DNA of 64,000 nucleotides, taken from NCBI GenBank assembly GCA_044224515.1, contig JBGAKH010000001.1, forward strand, positions 372,001 to 436,000, given 5' to 3'. The notes under the pieces were generated by a model. That model did no database searches, was not told the origin of the DNA, and saw only the letters and a list, made by a program, of their open reading frames with translations. A program made the position numbers and the translations under genes. Positions 1-9,239 of this stretch are shown here, one piece after another. Positions within the stretch are counted from its first letter, which is position 1; the number at the start of each line of letters is the position of its first letter. This stretch comes from JBBATK01 sp044224515 (GTDB taxonomy: Bacteria; Bacteroidota; Ignavibacteria; Kapaibacteriales; NICIL-2).

Positions 1-637
1 TTCCGCTGATAATGTCCGCAATACCTTTGGTAGCATTATACAAGACATCATCAACTTTTTGAAAGGCTTGCACGAATGAGGTGTTTTTATCGATGATCCC
101 CATAAGTTTTTGATTGGGAATAACAATCAACGCGTCAACGTGACGACGTAACTCGTTGATTCCCATTTCTGCAGAATATGCTCGCTTTTTTGCTTCCCAG
201 CCGAATGGTTTGGTTACGATACCGACAACAAGACAGTCCAATTCGCGACCGATGCGAGCGATAACCGGAGCTCCCCCGGTACCTGTTCCGCCACCCATAC
301 CTGCGGTGACGAACATCATGTCGCTATGCTGAAGTGCTTCGCGAATATCATCGATGCTCTCTTCCACTGCGAGCTGTCCGATCGTTGGGTCAGCTCCAGC
401 CCCAAGTCCGCGAGTTAACTCACGTCCAATTTGGACCTTTGTTGCGGCCAAGTTTGCCGCCAGCGCTTGGGCATCTGTATTTGCTGCAATGAAGTCAACG
501 CCGCTGAGACCGCGTTTGATCATGCTATTAATTGCATTGCCGCCGCCGCCACCGACACCGATTACGCGAATGCGTGCTCCCTCCGGTGTTGGCTCAGCCA
601 GCTCAATGGCAAATTGTGAGAGCGTGGACTTAGACAT
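1..637 (-). CDS. ftsZ: Cell division GTPase FtsZ (3' end outside window)
   Basis: FtsZ is the tubulin-like GTPase that polymerises at mid-cell and organises the division septum. The first 212 codons are visible, from an ATG at 637. A Gly-rich stretch VGVGGGG-type loop near residue 28 and the tubulin signature GGGTGTG at residues 115-121 identify the nucleotide-binding domain. The segment NTDAQAL around residue 53 is also typical. The reading frame is open to base 1, so the rest of the GTPase domain and the C-terminal FtsA-binding tail lie outside the window. It follows ftsA on the same strand by 30 bp, the classical ftsA-ftsZ order. Identification is secure. Confidence 0.97.
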   Translation of the reverse strand, partial: MSKSTLSQFAIELAEPTPEGARIRVIGVGGGGGNAINSMIKRGLSGVDFIAANTDAQALAANLAATKVQIGRELTRGLGAGADPTIGQLAVEESIDDIREALQHSDMMFVTAGMGGGTGTGGAPVIARIGRELDCLVVGIVTKPFGWEAKKRAYSAEMGINELRRHVDALIVIPNQKLMGIIDKNTSFVQAFQKVDDVLYNATKGIADIISG

Positions 638-667
638 AGTACCCCTCTGATGAGAAATGAATCTTTG

Positions 668-1996
668 TTACAATTGTTCGAAAAAGCCTTTGACTTTCGT
701 CATAAAGTTTTTGTACCCAACTACGTGTCGCGCAGGACCACCACTGGGCGTTTGAATATCGTGTAAAGGAGCTTCTTTCGAGCTGAAGCTCATCGTATTC
801 AAAGCATAAAGCACCAAGCCAACAGCCGTAGCATACATTGGAGATTGAACTTCGGGTGCTAGACCACCTTGAATAACTCCTGTCGGAATTCCGGTCTTCA
901 CCGGGATGCCAAACACTTGTTCGGCAAGCTCAGCTGCTCCACGCATTTGAGCACATCCACCGGTGATAACGATTCCTGCAGAGAGGTTTCGTGCGAATCC
1001 GCTTCGCTTTATCTCAGCGAAGGCGAACTCAAAGATCTCTTCCATGCGAGGTTGTATGATCTGACAGAGCAAGCTCTTCGTGGCTTCCATGGGTTTGCGT
1101 CCATTGATGCCGGCTATCATAAACATCTCATCTCGCATGATGCTTTCTTGCAGAGCGTGGCCGTACGACAGTTTGATAGACTCTGCATGCGTTTGAATGA
1201 TGCCCAGCCCTTTACGGATGTCGTCCGTTACTTTGTTCCCTGCTATGCCAAACATTGCCGTGTGACGTATCACGCCTTCCTCAAAAATTGCAATGTCGGT
1301 TGTGCCACCACCAATATCGATGATCGCAACGCCTACTTCTTTCTCTGCTTGGTCTAACACCGCGTGGCTTGAGGCAATTGGCTCCAAAACGAGTTCGCTG
1401 ACTCGAAGGCCTGCACGTTCAACGCAGCGATAGATGTTTTGAATGGCGGTAACCAAACCGGTTACGACATGCACATTGGCTTCCATGCGCACACCACTCA
1501 TACCGACAGGATCGGTCACGCCGTCTTGTCCGTCGATAATAAAGTCTTGAGGAAACATGTGCAGAATGCGTCGGTCCGATGGGATCGCAATATTGCGAGC
1601 ATCTTCGACCAAGCGGCTGACGTCTGCCTTCGTGATTTCTGAGCTGGTATTGGAAATCGCAACGATGTTGCGCGTTTGGAAGGATTCAATGTGATCACCG
1701 GCTATACCAACGACCACTTCATCGATTGCTACACCGGAAGACATCTCGGCACGCTCAACAGCAAGCTCGATAGAACGAACGGTCTTCTCGATATTCACTA
1801 CCACTCCACGACTCAATCCACTACTCTCGGCCATGCCCACACCGAGAATGTTCACGGTGTTTTGGTCGTGATCCGGTGCGGCAACGATGACACACACTTT
1901 GGTTGTGCCAATATCGAGTCCGACAATGATATCTCTACGCGAGTCGTCGTCGATACTCTGCGATCGATCGAGCGATGCGTTGCGTGAAGCAATCAT
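668..1996 (-). CDS. ftsA: Cell division protein FtsA
   Basis: FtsA is the actin-like ATPase that tethers FtsZ filaments to the membrane. The 442-residue protein has the phosphate-1 motif DIGTTK at 28-33, a 1C/SHS2 subdomain, the phosphate-2 motif DIGGGTTD near residue 225 and the adenosine motif ITGGCAQ near 350. It ends in a short amphipathic helix (FMTKVKGFFEQL) that fits membrane targeting. I place the start at the ATG at 1996 because a strong AAGGGGGG ribosome-binding site lies about 5 bases upstream. An in-frame start at 2047 would add 17 Ser-rich residues and has no such site. The 287 bp back to ftsQ hold no supported gene. It lies between ftsQ and ftsZ. Confidence 0.96.
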   Translation of the reverse strand: MIASRNASLDRSQSIDDDSRRDIIVGLDIGTTKVCVIVAAPDHDQNTVNILGVGMAESSGLSRGVVVNIEKTVRSIELAVERAEMSSGVAIDEVVVGIAGDHIESFQTRNIVAISNTSSEITKADVSRLVEDARNIAIPSDRRILHMFPQDFIIDGQDGVTDPVGMSGVRMEANVHVVTGLVTAIQNIYRCVERAGLRVSELVLEPIASSHAVLDQAEKEVGVAIIDIGGGTTDIAIFEEGVIRHTAMFGIAGNKVTDDIRKGLGIIQTHAESIKLSYGHALQESIMRDEMFMIAGINGRKPMEATKSLLCQIIQPRMEEIFEFAFAEIKRSGFARNLSAGIVITGGCAQMRGAAELAEQVFGIPVKTGIPTGVIQGGLAPEVQSPMYATAVGLVLYALNTMSFSSKEAPLHDIQTPSGGPARHVVGYKNFMTKVKGFFEQL

Positions 1997-2283
1997 GAAT
2001 TCCCCCCTTAACGGGTTAGATGATGCGTCTGAAGATGACGAAGACAATTGGCAATGTCCTTGACTGTCAATACCTTCCCTTCTCTCGACAGTACTTCATT
2101 CGCGTTCTTTATGCGTGCATAACACAACAAGAACCGGTTATGCCCGGCTGTTCGCACCAACCAATTGGGGTTGCGCAAACACGTCGCCTTCTGCTTCTCC
2201 CTTCAATGTTCGGATTCAGCAACAAAGTATCGAACCTCGCGTCGGGTAACGCACCAGCTATCGGGGGAGCTGATTGTTAAGGC

Positions 2284-3060
2284 TTACTGCTTCGCAGCTC
2301 GCCTGGTCACGAATACTTTTTTCGCCCACCGCACATCTATCAAGCTTGCTGCACCTTGATTCTGTTGCTGGCCGACGTACCGAACTAATGAACACAGATT
2401 GCGAATTTTTTCCGCGTGATTGTCAAAGCTTCCAAATAGAACATTCGACGCATCCGCTGAACTTTCAAAGCTATACGTTTTTTTGTCTGAATCGTAGCGT
2501 AGCTCGGATATATCGTTGAATACCAACGCATTCTCCTCACTTCGCAATTCTCTCAACATTGTTATGACCGATTGCAAAACCACAGTGTCAATACTGCCGT
2601 TTCTGTCTATTCCTCGCACGATTGGAACATCACTGCCATTTGCGAGAAATCGGTACGGCAAGAGCACTGATTCATCATCAACGTATTGCAAGTCCCCACC
2701 GGATCGGACGATCAATGCCAAAGGCTTGCGCTCAGTGACCTGGATGTTGATCTCATTCTCATTGTTACGCTCCACAACAACATTGTGCACGTAAGGCAAT
2801 GTGAGTACAGCGGTGCGTACAATGTGAAGCTTGATGTCCGCCATCTTACGCGGAACAATGGTCGAGTCCAATACTGCCAGGACCTCTGCTTCACTCATAT
2901 ACTGTAGACCACTAACATGAACAGCTCGCAACTCTTGTTGTGAACGCCACCGTAGTCCGGCACCAATGACAAAGACTACTATGATGAGATACACAATGAA
3001 CTGACCGATACCTCGCTCAGATTTTTTGTGCTGCGTATCATCACTAGACACCTTGGCCAC
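2284..3060 (-). CDS. ftsQ: Cell division protein FtsQ/DivIB (POTRA domain)
   Basis: FtsQ is a bitopic divisome protein that links early and late division proteins. The 258-residue sequence has a short charged cytoplasmic start, one transmembrane segment at about residues 20-38, a POTRA domain at about 46-115 (beginning AVHVSGLQYMSE, a hallmark of FtsQ), and a beta domain reaching the C terminus. Sequence conservation in this family is low, so the position upstream of ftsA and ftsZ supports the call. The start codon is GTG with only a weak ribosome-binding site. No mur genes or ddl lie directly upstream, unlike in many division clusters. An 11-bp direct repeat lies just upstream of the start. 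Confidence 0.88.
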   Translation of the reverse strand: MAKVSSDDTQHKKSERGIGQFIVYLIIVVFVIGAGLRWRSQQELRAVHVSGLQYMSEAEVLAVLDSTIVPRKMADIKLHIVRTAVLTLPYVHNVVVERNNENEINIQVTERKPLALIVRSGGDLQYVDDESVLLPYRFLANGSDVPIVRGIDRNGSIDTVVLQSVITMLRELRSEENALVFNDISELRYDSDKKTYSFESSADASNVLFGSFDNHAEKIRNLCSLVRYVGQQQNQGAASLIDVRWAKKVFVTRRAAKQ

Positions 3061-3584
3061 TGCTATACTTCAAGTACAATGCAAAAGAACATCACCTACT
3101 CAAGTACAATGGCACGAGTTCAACACGAGCCATATACCCGTTACTGTCAATGAGTTTGAAAAGACCGACGGAAGAGTAAAGGATTGAGTCATTTACTTTG
3201 GTTGCTGCTCCACAGTAAACGCGTTGCAAAAATAGCGAGAGAGAGAAGCAATGGCAAGAAATATTTTTCATCGAACGCACTTCGTTGAAAAATAGTTTGG
3301 AAATCGCTCGATGATGATGTTCGAACAATGTGACAACGCCATGCATACATTGCCTTAATACTGTATCGTATTGAGTGTGGAATACGGTCAAGCACTCAGC
3401 TCATTGCCGTGGACGCCGCATCCCGGCTAGCATCTTGTCAGTCCTGTAACAGTGAGGGCGATGTTGTTTTCCTTTGGACAGTGTGTTGCACCTTCATGGA
3501 AACGTTGTGCATGATTGACACACACCCGGCAGAAGCTCCACCCTTTCGCCTATACCGAAGCGGAGCAATAAGACTGAGGATGGG
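3061..3584. other. Intergenic region upstream of ftsQ, no gene supported
   Basis: This 524-bp stretch separates ftsQ from the HisA-like gene. Open frames inside it are short, lack good ribosome-binding sites and look like no family I know. It holds the direct repeat annotated at 3071-3111 and must contain any local promoter for the division cluster. No tRNA or terminator-like hairpin with a T-tract was found. Confidence 0.6.
3071..3111. repeat. 11-bp direct repeat upstream of ftsQ
   Basis: The 11-mer CAAGTACAATG occurs at 3071-3081 and 3101-3111, 30 bp apart, and is preceded in both copies by a TACT or TACTT stretch. The spacing is close to three helical turns, which would put both copies on the same face of the DNA. 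A regulator-binding site for the ftsQAZ transcript is possible but unproven. Confidence 0.4.
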
Positions 3585-4346
3585 CTAGTTCGAGGATTTT
3601 TGAGATAACTCAGACTCAATCGAGCGCCATATTTTTTGACATGGAAAGCGATTCTCAAAGAGTGCGCGGCCAACCACTACCGAATCGATATTGTGCGATG
3701 CCAGTTCCTCTAACATCCACAGCTCTTGCGGTGAGTCGATTCCTCCCGATGCCGTAATGCGCATGTGTGTTGTCTCTGCCATTCGTCTCAATGTATCGGG
3801 ATCTGGTCCGAAGTAGGTTCCTTCCCACGATGAATCGCTGTAGATCATTCTGGTGATACCAAGTTGGCGACCAAGTAGCGCGAAGGTCGTATCCGTCATT
3901 CGTCCGTGCTTTTCACCGAAATCGACATACCCTTCGGTTGCGCGAACCCCCAATACGACACGAGAAGACGTGTATTCGTGTACCAACTGCTCGACTCCAT
4001 CCGGATCGTCTAGAATCAACGAACTAAGAACTAGTCGAAAGACACCATTCTCAAGCCAATGCGTGCAGCTCGCAACATCAGTGAAACGTGAATACAACTG
4101 CACGGGGATGTCTACCGATCGTACGATCTCGTGTATCACCTCACAGTTTCTGGTATTGTCCAGTCCCATGACTCCGTCACGATCGGTAATATGAAGGGTC
4201 TTTGCGTTTTCTACTCTCCAGAGTCGTGCAAGGTCTGCCGGTTGGGATGAGAGTTGCTCATAATATTCCGTAGTGGCGCGACGTCCTTCAGTTTGACGTG
4301 TGCAACCACCGTTTGCAAGCTCCATAGCCGGGATTATTAATATCAT
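3585..4346 (-). CDS. Divergent HisA-like (beta/alpha)8 barrel protein
   Basis: The 253-residue protein aligns over its full length with HisA, the ProFAR isomerase of histidine synthesis. The N terminus reads IIPAMELANGGCTR, compared with the usual IPAIDLxxGxCVR. The C terminus keeps the phosphate-binding motif TASGGI and VVVGRALFE. Key residues differ: the catalytic Asp after PAI/PAM is Glu, the second catalytic Asp on strand 5 is missing (the segment reads VLGVRATEG), and the first phosphate loop GGG is replaced by YSRF. It may be a HisA with altered chemistry or a paralogue with another role. No other his gene lies in the window. It sits 48 bp downstream of ruvA on the same strand. Confidence 0.7.
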   Translation of the reverse strand: MILIIPAMELANGGCTRQTEGRRATTEYYEQLSSQPADLARLWRVENAKTLHITDRDGVMGLDNTRNCEVIHEIVRSVDIPVQLYSRFTDVASCTHWLENGVFRLVLSSLILDDPDGVEQLVHEYTSSRVVLGVRATEGYVDFGEKHGRMTDTTFALLGRQLGITRMIYSDSSWEGTYFGPDPDTLRRMAETTHMRITASGGIDSPQELWMLEELASHNIDSVVVGRALFENRFPCQKIWRSIESELSQKSSN

Positions 4347-4394
4347 TGCCGAGTGTGATTAGAGTCCGGTTTAAACTTCGTTCTCGTGTTCGAA

Positions 4395-4994
4395 TTACTG
4401 CATGAATTGCAAAGCTGAACGAAGAAGGGTATCTGTTGTCCATTGCTTCTGCGAATCTGAACCGAGGACACTTCGAACTGCTTTCTCCGCATGTTGTCGG
4501 TTGTATCCGAGTGCCACCATTGCCGACACAGTATCCGCTTGAACAGCGTTAAGGGCAGGTTGGTGAGTACCACCGGCGGGTACAACAGGATAATCGGACC
4601 GGAGTTTATCCTGCAGTTCTACGATGATGCGCTCCGCTGTTTTCTTCCCTACTCCGGGAAGTTTTTGTAGAAATGTCGTGTTTTTATGAACGACCGCCGA
4701 ACGAATATCCTCGATTGACGCTGAAGACAAGGCTGCCATCGCAGTTTTTCCGCCAATGCCCGAGATCGAAATCAGGTGTAAGAACATGCTGCGTTCCTCC
4801 ATTGTCTCAAAACCAAACAACTGTAGTGCATCTTCTCGGACTGCGAGATAGGTGTGCACGCAAATTGTAGATCCTGCTGTCGCGCGCTCTGCTGTGCCGA
4901 CACTGACATGAACTGCATAGCCAACGCCTTGGCAGTCAATGACAAGTTCGGTTGGACTCTTTGCTACTACTTCACCGCGTAAACGAGCGATCAT
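4395..4994 (-). CDS. ruvA: Holliday junction DNA helicase subunit RuvA
   Basis: RuvA binds four-way junctions and loads the RuvB motor for branch migration. The 199-residue protein starts MIARLRGEV, as RuvA proteins do, with an OB-fold domain at about 1-62. Two helix-hairpin-helix motifs follow, SISGIGGKTAMAALS and KLPGVGKKTAERIIVEL, and a C-terminal UBA-like domain contacts RuvB. The ATG at 4994 is chosen over an upstream in-frame start because it matches the family start and has an AGGAAAA ribosome-binding site. Neither ruvB nor ruvC is adjacent. Confidence 0.96.
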   Translation of the reverse strand: MIARLRGEVVAKSPTELVIDCQGVGYAVHVSVGTAERATAGSTICVHTYLAVREDALQLFGFETMEERSMFLHLISISGIGGKTAMAALSSASIEDIRSAVVHKNTTFLQKLPGVGKKTAERIIVELQDKLRSDYPVVPAGGTHQPALNAVQADTVSAMVALGYNRQHAEKAVRSVLGSDSQKQWTTDTLLRSALQFMQ

Positions 4995-5057
4995 ACCGAT
5001 TTTCCTAGAATGTGGTCCGCAGATTTGAGCTAACACAGGCCACGTGACAGAACTCTC

Positions 5058-6719
5058 CTACAACTTCTTTAGAACTACCATGGTGATATCGTCAGACTGC
5101 GCAGCCGCACCAACATGTGTATGCACGCCATGCAACACGTGATCCAAGATATCAATGGCAGATCCGGTTTTCGCAGCTATCAAGTGATGACGAATCGCAT
5201 CATCGCTGAATTCCACGTGCTCTTCATTCATGGCTTCGTTCACACCGTCTGTAAACATGAATACGACGTCGCCGGATTCCAACTGTATTTCAGCTTGTTC
5301 GTATGGACGAAACGTGGGCATCACACCGAGTATCAAACCGCCTACTCCCAACTCCTCCACTTCGCCGTGCGCTCGAAATACCATTGGAGGATTGTGTCCG
5401 GCATTGCAATATCGTAAGCGACCGTTTGTAGAATCGAGAGCGCACACAAAAAAGGTCACAAACTTGTCGTGTCCTGTATTCTCGTACAAGAGATCGTTGA
5501 TACGCGTTACAAGATCACTAAGCTCCAAGTGTAGAGGTACAAGAATTCGCAGTGCAGCTTGCACGTTCGCCATGAGGATCGATGCAGGCATTCCCTTTCC
5601 ACTCACATCTGCCACACAGCAGAGGACCTCGTGATCGGAATAGCGAACAACATCGAAGTAATCTCCGCCAACTTGCTGTGATGAAATATTTCTGGCAGCG
5701 ATGTCGATGCCATCAAATTGAGGCAATGTCTCCGGAAAGAGCTTGTGTTGAATTTGTCGCGCCACGTTCAGCTCGGACTCGATACGCTGCTTTTCTACAG
5801 CCTCTTCGAATAAGCGTGCATTTTCCAAAGCAGTTGCAAGAGTGGAACTCAGAGCCTCAATGAAGCGGATGTCGAAATCACTGAAGTCGCCGATCATTTT
5901 CTTTCCAACGAGGAGAACACCGCGACATTCGTTCTTAATCAATAAGGGCACGATAAGCTCGGTCGCACAACTGCGGAGCAGATCTTTGTGCTCCTCTTTA
6001 CCCGTCCAGGCATTCAAATGCGTGATGCCGCTGAGCTCCTTTAAATCGTTACACAGGACCGGACTGAAATCGACGTGAAAGCGGTTGAACACGACTTCAC
6101 ATTCTCCGCTCGGTGGAAACACTAGCAGAGCAAAGCGACTCACCATCACTTGGCCCATCAAGCGAAAGGAAAAGATCTGCAGGATTTGATCGCGTGTGAA
6201 GAGAGATCCCAAATCATTGCTCATTTCAAACAACGATTCAAGCATCTGGTTGCGAGTTTCTACGCGACTCTTCTCGGCAAGAAGGTTGTGCATGTGCTCG
6301 GTGGACTGCAAGGCATGCGCCGCAATCATACTCACGAGGGAAACGTAATGTCGTTCCGCTTCCGTGTACTCTGTAGTCCCCAAGCTTGGACCTAGTGCCA
6401 ATGCGGCTCGTACCGTGCCTTTACTTTGAATCAAACTGCAGAGGATGAAACCTTGCCGGAGCAGTACCTCCGGAACATGATCTCCGAAACTAAGTTGATC
6501 ACAGGGAATGTGCTCAATAAAACGCTCGGCCATAAGGCCCTTGACAATGATCGCACGCATTCCTTCACCCTCGGGTATCAATGCGCATGCTTTTGTTAGA
6601 CGCAACTTTCCCATGAGCGATAGCACCGCTGAGTTTAAGATATACTCAACATCGTTCGACTCAACAAGTTTAGCGCTTAAATCGAGCAGAGACTCAAGGT
6701 TTATCGTCGAGCTGGTCAT
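5058..6719 (-). CDS. GAF-domain PP2C-type serine phosphatase (RsbU/SpoIIE family)
   Basis: This 553-residue soluble protein has two GAF-like sensor regions (about 10-150 and 160-300), a coiled linker ending in ESELNVARQIQHKLFP near residue 325, and a C-terminal SpoIIE/PP2C phosphatase domain. The ARQIQ..LFP linker is typical of RsbU-like regulators. Metal-binding motifs are visible as GGDYFDV, ADVSGKG, FTDGVNEA and SDDITMVVL. Such enzymes dephosphorylate anti-sigma-factor antagonists of the STAS type in partner-switching systems. No STAS or anti-sigma kinase gene lies nearby, so its target is unknown. It starts 3 bp after the thioesterase gene ends and is probably cotranscribed with it. Confidence 0.88.
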   Translation of the reverse strand: MTSSTINLESLLDLSAKLVESNDVEYILNSAVLSLMGKLRLTKACALIPEGEGMRAIIVKGLMAERFIEHIPCDQLSFGDHVPEVLLRQGFILCSLIQSKGTVRAALALGPSLGTTEYTEAERHYVSLVSMIAAHALQSTEHMHNLLAEKSRVETRNQMLESLFEMSNDLGSLFTRDQILQIFSFRLMGQVMVSRFALLVFPPSGECEVVFNRFHVDFSPVLCNDLKELSGITHLNAWTGKEEHKDLLRSCATELIVPLLIKNECRGVLLVGKKMIGDFSDFDIRFIEALSSTLATALENARLFEEAVEKQRIESELNVARQIQHKLFPETLPQFDGIDIAARNISSQQVGGDYFDVVRYSDHEVLCCVADVSGKGMPASILMANVQAALRILVPLHLELSDLVTRINDLLYENTGHDKFVTFFVCALDSTNGRLRYCNAGHNPPMVFRAHGEVEELGVGGLILGVMPTFRPYEQAEIQLESGDVVFMFTDGVNEAMNEEHVEFSDDAIRHHLIAAKTGSAIDILDHVLHGVHTHVGAAAQSDDITMVVLKKL

Positions 6720-6722
6720 GCT

Positions 6723-7223
6723 TTATCGCACGAATTGAACATTCGCCTGCTCGTAGTCATGCAGCAGGTTGCGATAGGCATCACGTAAATGCTCCGGGTG
6801 GCCGGTAGCGGGATTGAGCTGTACCAGGATTGACGAGGCTTTGACAACAAAACGTCCGTCCACCAAGCGAATGATCTGCTCAAAGCCAAAACTTGAATTT
6901 TTGACATACGATACACGCGTGAAGATCTCGTACTCATCGTCGAACTCGGCAACCGACATGAAATCAATTTCCTGATGAGCCACCACGAATCGGTGCTTGG
7001 TAACAAAGGTCTCGCGGTCTAAGGGCAAGCCAATGGCTCTGAAGTACTCAACGCGTGCTGCTTCTAGCCAGTAGAAGAAGACAGCGTTGTGCACGATACC
7101 TTGGCCATTCACATCATACGAGCGCACACGCGTACGGAGGCGATGACGGAACTTCGGCAGCTCTGCTTCCAGACTTGAAGCCATGGATTGCTGTGTTACG
7201 GAAATATGTGCTTGATGTGCCAT
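6723..7223 (-). CDS. Acyl-CoA thioesterase, hotdog fold (YbgC/FcbC family)
   Basis: The 166-residue protein carries the family pattern near residue 38 (YDVNGQGIVHNAVFFYWLEAAR), in which the catalytic Asp of the YbgC/4-hydroxybenzoyl-CoA thioesterase family precedes a small loop and a long helix. The region EIDFMSVAEFDDEYEIFTRV fits the hotdog beta sheet. These enzymes hydrolyse acyl-CoA or acyl-ACP thioesters in the cytoplasm. The substrate cannot be told from sequence. It follows the threonine aldolase gene by 26 bp. An internal ATG at residue 14 is a possible alternative start. Confidence 0.86.
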   Translation of the reverse strand: MAHQAHISVTQQSMASSLEAELPKFRHRLRTRVRSYDVNGQGIVHNAVFFYWLEAARVEYFRAIGLPLDRETFVTKHRFVVAHQEIDFMSVAEFDDEYEIFTRVSYVKNSSFGFEQIIRLVDGRFVVKASSILVQLNPATGHPEHLRDAYRNLLHDYEQANVQFVR

Positions 7224-7249
7224 GATGGTGTAGTAAAAGAAACTGAATG

Positions 7250-8302
7250 TTATCTGGCTTTAGTACTGAGGGCAGAAGACGAGGCGTTTCGCACGACTAT
7301 CTCCCCCGCTTTCTTCGTTTGCATTGTGCTAACCTGATGATGAAAAACCGCGCGCAACCAACCACCCTCGCGTCCGGATGAGATGCGCAATCCTGCAGTC
7401 TGGCAACTCGCAATGAAATCCGCTGGTTGCACCTTTGTTCTCGGTCGGAAGACCACAATGTTCGACTGCGTCGGATAATTATCGACTTCAACGTGATCGG
7501 AGTTGGCGAGTCGTTTGGCAAAAGAGGCTGCGTTCGCGTGGTCTTGCATCAAGCCGCTCCTGTGGTTTCGCACTGCATAGAGACCGGCGGCGGCCAACAC
7601 ACCTACCTGTCGCATGCCTCCCCCAAGAATCTTACGCCAACGCCGGGCTTGCACAATGTGCTCCTTCGTTCCAAGAATGAGTGAACCTACCGGGGCTCCG
7701 AGTCCTTTTGAAAGACAAACGGACAAGGTGTCAAAATGTTTGGCAAAGGCAGAGGGCTGCTCACCGCTTGCCGCACAAGCGTTCCAGATTCTCGCTCCAT
7801 CGCAGTGTAAAGCAAGTTTGCGTTTACGACGAAATCGATCCAAAGCAGCTATGTACTCCAAGCTCAACACGGTTCCACCATGTCTGTTGTGTGTATTCTC
7901 CACACATATCAACTTTGTCTTTGGGAAATAGTAGGCATCAGGACGTATGGCGGCCGCGATGCTTTCCGTAGTCATGGCTCCTCGTTCCGAAGCAACGCAG
8001 TGCATTTGAACGCGTGAGATGATGGATGGAGCTGTTGTCTCGTAGTGAAAGATGTGCGACTCAGACTCGACGATGATCTCATCACCTGTACCGGCGTGAA
8101 GTGCAATCGCGATCTGGTTTCCCATGCATCCACTAGGCACAAAGAGCGCGGCTTCCTTCTGAAAGAGATCGGCAACCTCATCCTGCAATTCATTCACCGT
8201 AGGATCTTCACTAAAAACGTCATCCCCCACTTTTGCAGAAGCCATTGCTTTTCTCATACCTGCGGTTGGACTTGTCACTGTATCGCTGCGAAGATCGATC
8301 AT
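7250..8302 (-). CDS. ltaE: Low-specificity L-threonine aldolase
   Basis: This PLP enzyme splits L-threonine or L-allo-threonine into glycine and acetaldehyde. The 350-residue sequence begins IDLRSDTVTSPT, the family signature. It has the cofactor-binding segment HCDGARIWN at 166-174 and the Schiff-base lysine at about 199 in CLSKGLGAPVGS. Length and motif order match the beta-eliminating lyase/threonine aldolase family. The last 20 residues are not conserved. The 292 bp upstream contain no gene I can support. There is a 7-bp hairpin (TACCGCA/TGCGGTA) at 8367-8392 without a T-tract. Confidence 0.93.
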   Translation of the reverse strand: MIDLRSDTVTSPTAGMRKAMASAKVGDDVFSEDPTVNELQDEVADLFQKEAALFVPSGCMGNQIAIALHAGTGDEIIVESESHIFHYETTAPSIISRVQMHCVASERGAMTTESIAAAIRPDAYYFPKTKLICVENTHNRHGGTVLSLEYIAALDRFRRKRKLALHCDGARIWNACAASGEQPSAFAKHFDTLSVCLSKGLGAPVGSLILGTKEHIVQARRWRKILGGGMRQVGVLAAAGLYAVRNHRSGLMQDHANAASFAKRLANSDHVEVDNYPTQSNIVVFRPRTKVQPADFIASCQTAGLRISSGREGGWLRAVFHHQVSTMQTKKAGEIVVRNASSSALSTKAR

Positions 8303-8594
8303 GGCGTGTTAGATGGCTGTTTTTTCAACAAGAGGAAGCTCGGTCTCTTGAATTCTGCAAGTACACTACCGCACTCCAATGGTGATGCGGTACGACGAGC
8401 ATTTCAAAAATAGGAATCTCAGCCTGTATGGAGGCTCTTAGAATGCCGGGAGGAGGTAGCGCAGCTTAAAATCGCAGTGCTGTCACGCTAAACTTCGATT
8501 CAGGAAGTCGAACCAGGAACACGACGGTACTTCGAGTGCGTCCTCCATCAAACGTCTCGCTCTGAAGTTCGAGTAGCAGTGGCACGCCGGTGTC

Positions 8595-9239
8595 TTAAAA
8601 GTCCACCAATCCGGCATCTCGCAGCGACAGGAATCCTAAACTCAGGAGTAAGGCGTAACAAATGAAATTGGCAAAAAGTGATGGCGAGTAGAGTTTCAAT
8701 GCAAACCCGGAGTTTTTCGAAGGACTAAAACTTTGTCCACTCATACTCTGATGTGCCACTGCAGCGTCAAGAATCAAGTGAATGAGATAGCCACCACACG
8801 CGCCCGCCGCAAAGAGCAAACGCTGATCCGGCACTATACCGCGAAAGGCTAGAAAGACCATGCAAAACCAAACAGCAGCAGCAGGTACACTGTGAAACAT
8901 ACCGCGATGAGAAGCTGTGTGGCGAACCACCTCGCGCAACACAATACGAATAGCCCAGAAACTCAAGGAGGCAATAAGGAAGGTCATCGTCGGACTCTGC
9001 AAATAGACTCCCGCAGCACTAAGGATAAGAGCCGGCGCTACGGCAGATGCGATATTCAAAGCGTGGTGAGTGTGGTGAGAGTCTGCGGAATCCATGTCGC
9101 ACACAAATCCACTTCCCAACACCAAAACACCCAAACAAAGGCTGTCCTCCAGGCTACACTGTTGTACGCGAGACGCATAGCTACTTGCCCCTACAGCAGC
9201 TGCTCCTGAAAGTGCCAGATGGTAGGCAAACGAGGCCAC
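8595..9239 (-). CDS. Membrane-bound metal-dependent hydrolase-like protein (DUF457/YdjM)
   Basis: A 214-residue integral membrane protein with about five hydrophobic segments. It has the histidine/acid-rich motifs typical of DUF457/YdjM proteins: CDMDSADSHHTHH and HRGMFHSVPAAAV. Members are predicted metal-dependent hydrolases, some called LexA-regulated YdjM, with substrates unknown. I set the start at the GTG at 9239, whose first base is the last base of the upstream gene's stop codon (TAGTG), so translation is coupled. A longer frame reading back to 9368 would overlap most of the upstream gene. Confidence 0.72.
   Translation of the reverse strand: MASFAYHLALSGAAAVGASSYASRVQQCSLEDSLCLGVLVLGSGFVCDMDSADSHHTHHALNIASAVAPALILSAAGVYLQSPTMTFLIASLSFWAIRIVLREVVRHTASHRGMFHSVPAAAVWFCMVFLAFRGIVPDQRLLFAAGACGGYLIHLILDAAVAHQSMSGQSFSPSKNSGFALKLYSPSLFANFICYALLLSLGFLSLRDAGLVDF

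Noticed and set aside
2020..2280. An 86-residue plus-strand open frame between ftsA and ftsQ
   Set aside because: It runs against the division operon, has no ribosome-binding site and no recognisable sequence pattern.
3092..3391. A 99-residue open frame upstream of ftsQ
   Set aside because: It has no ribosome-binding site, odd composition and no family resemblance, and another overlapping frame of similar quality exists.
8045..8413. A 122-residue plus-strand frame opposite the threonine aldolase gene
   Set aside because: It is an antisense shadow of a clearly conserved gene.
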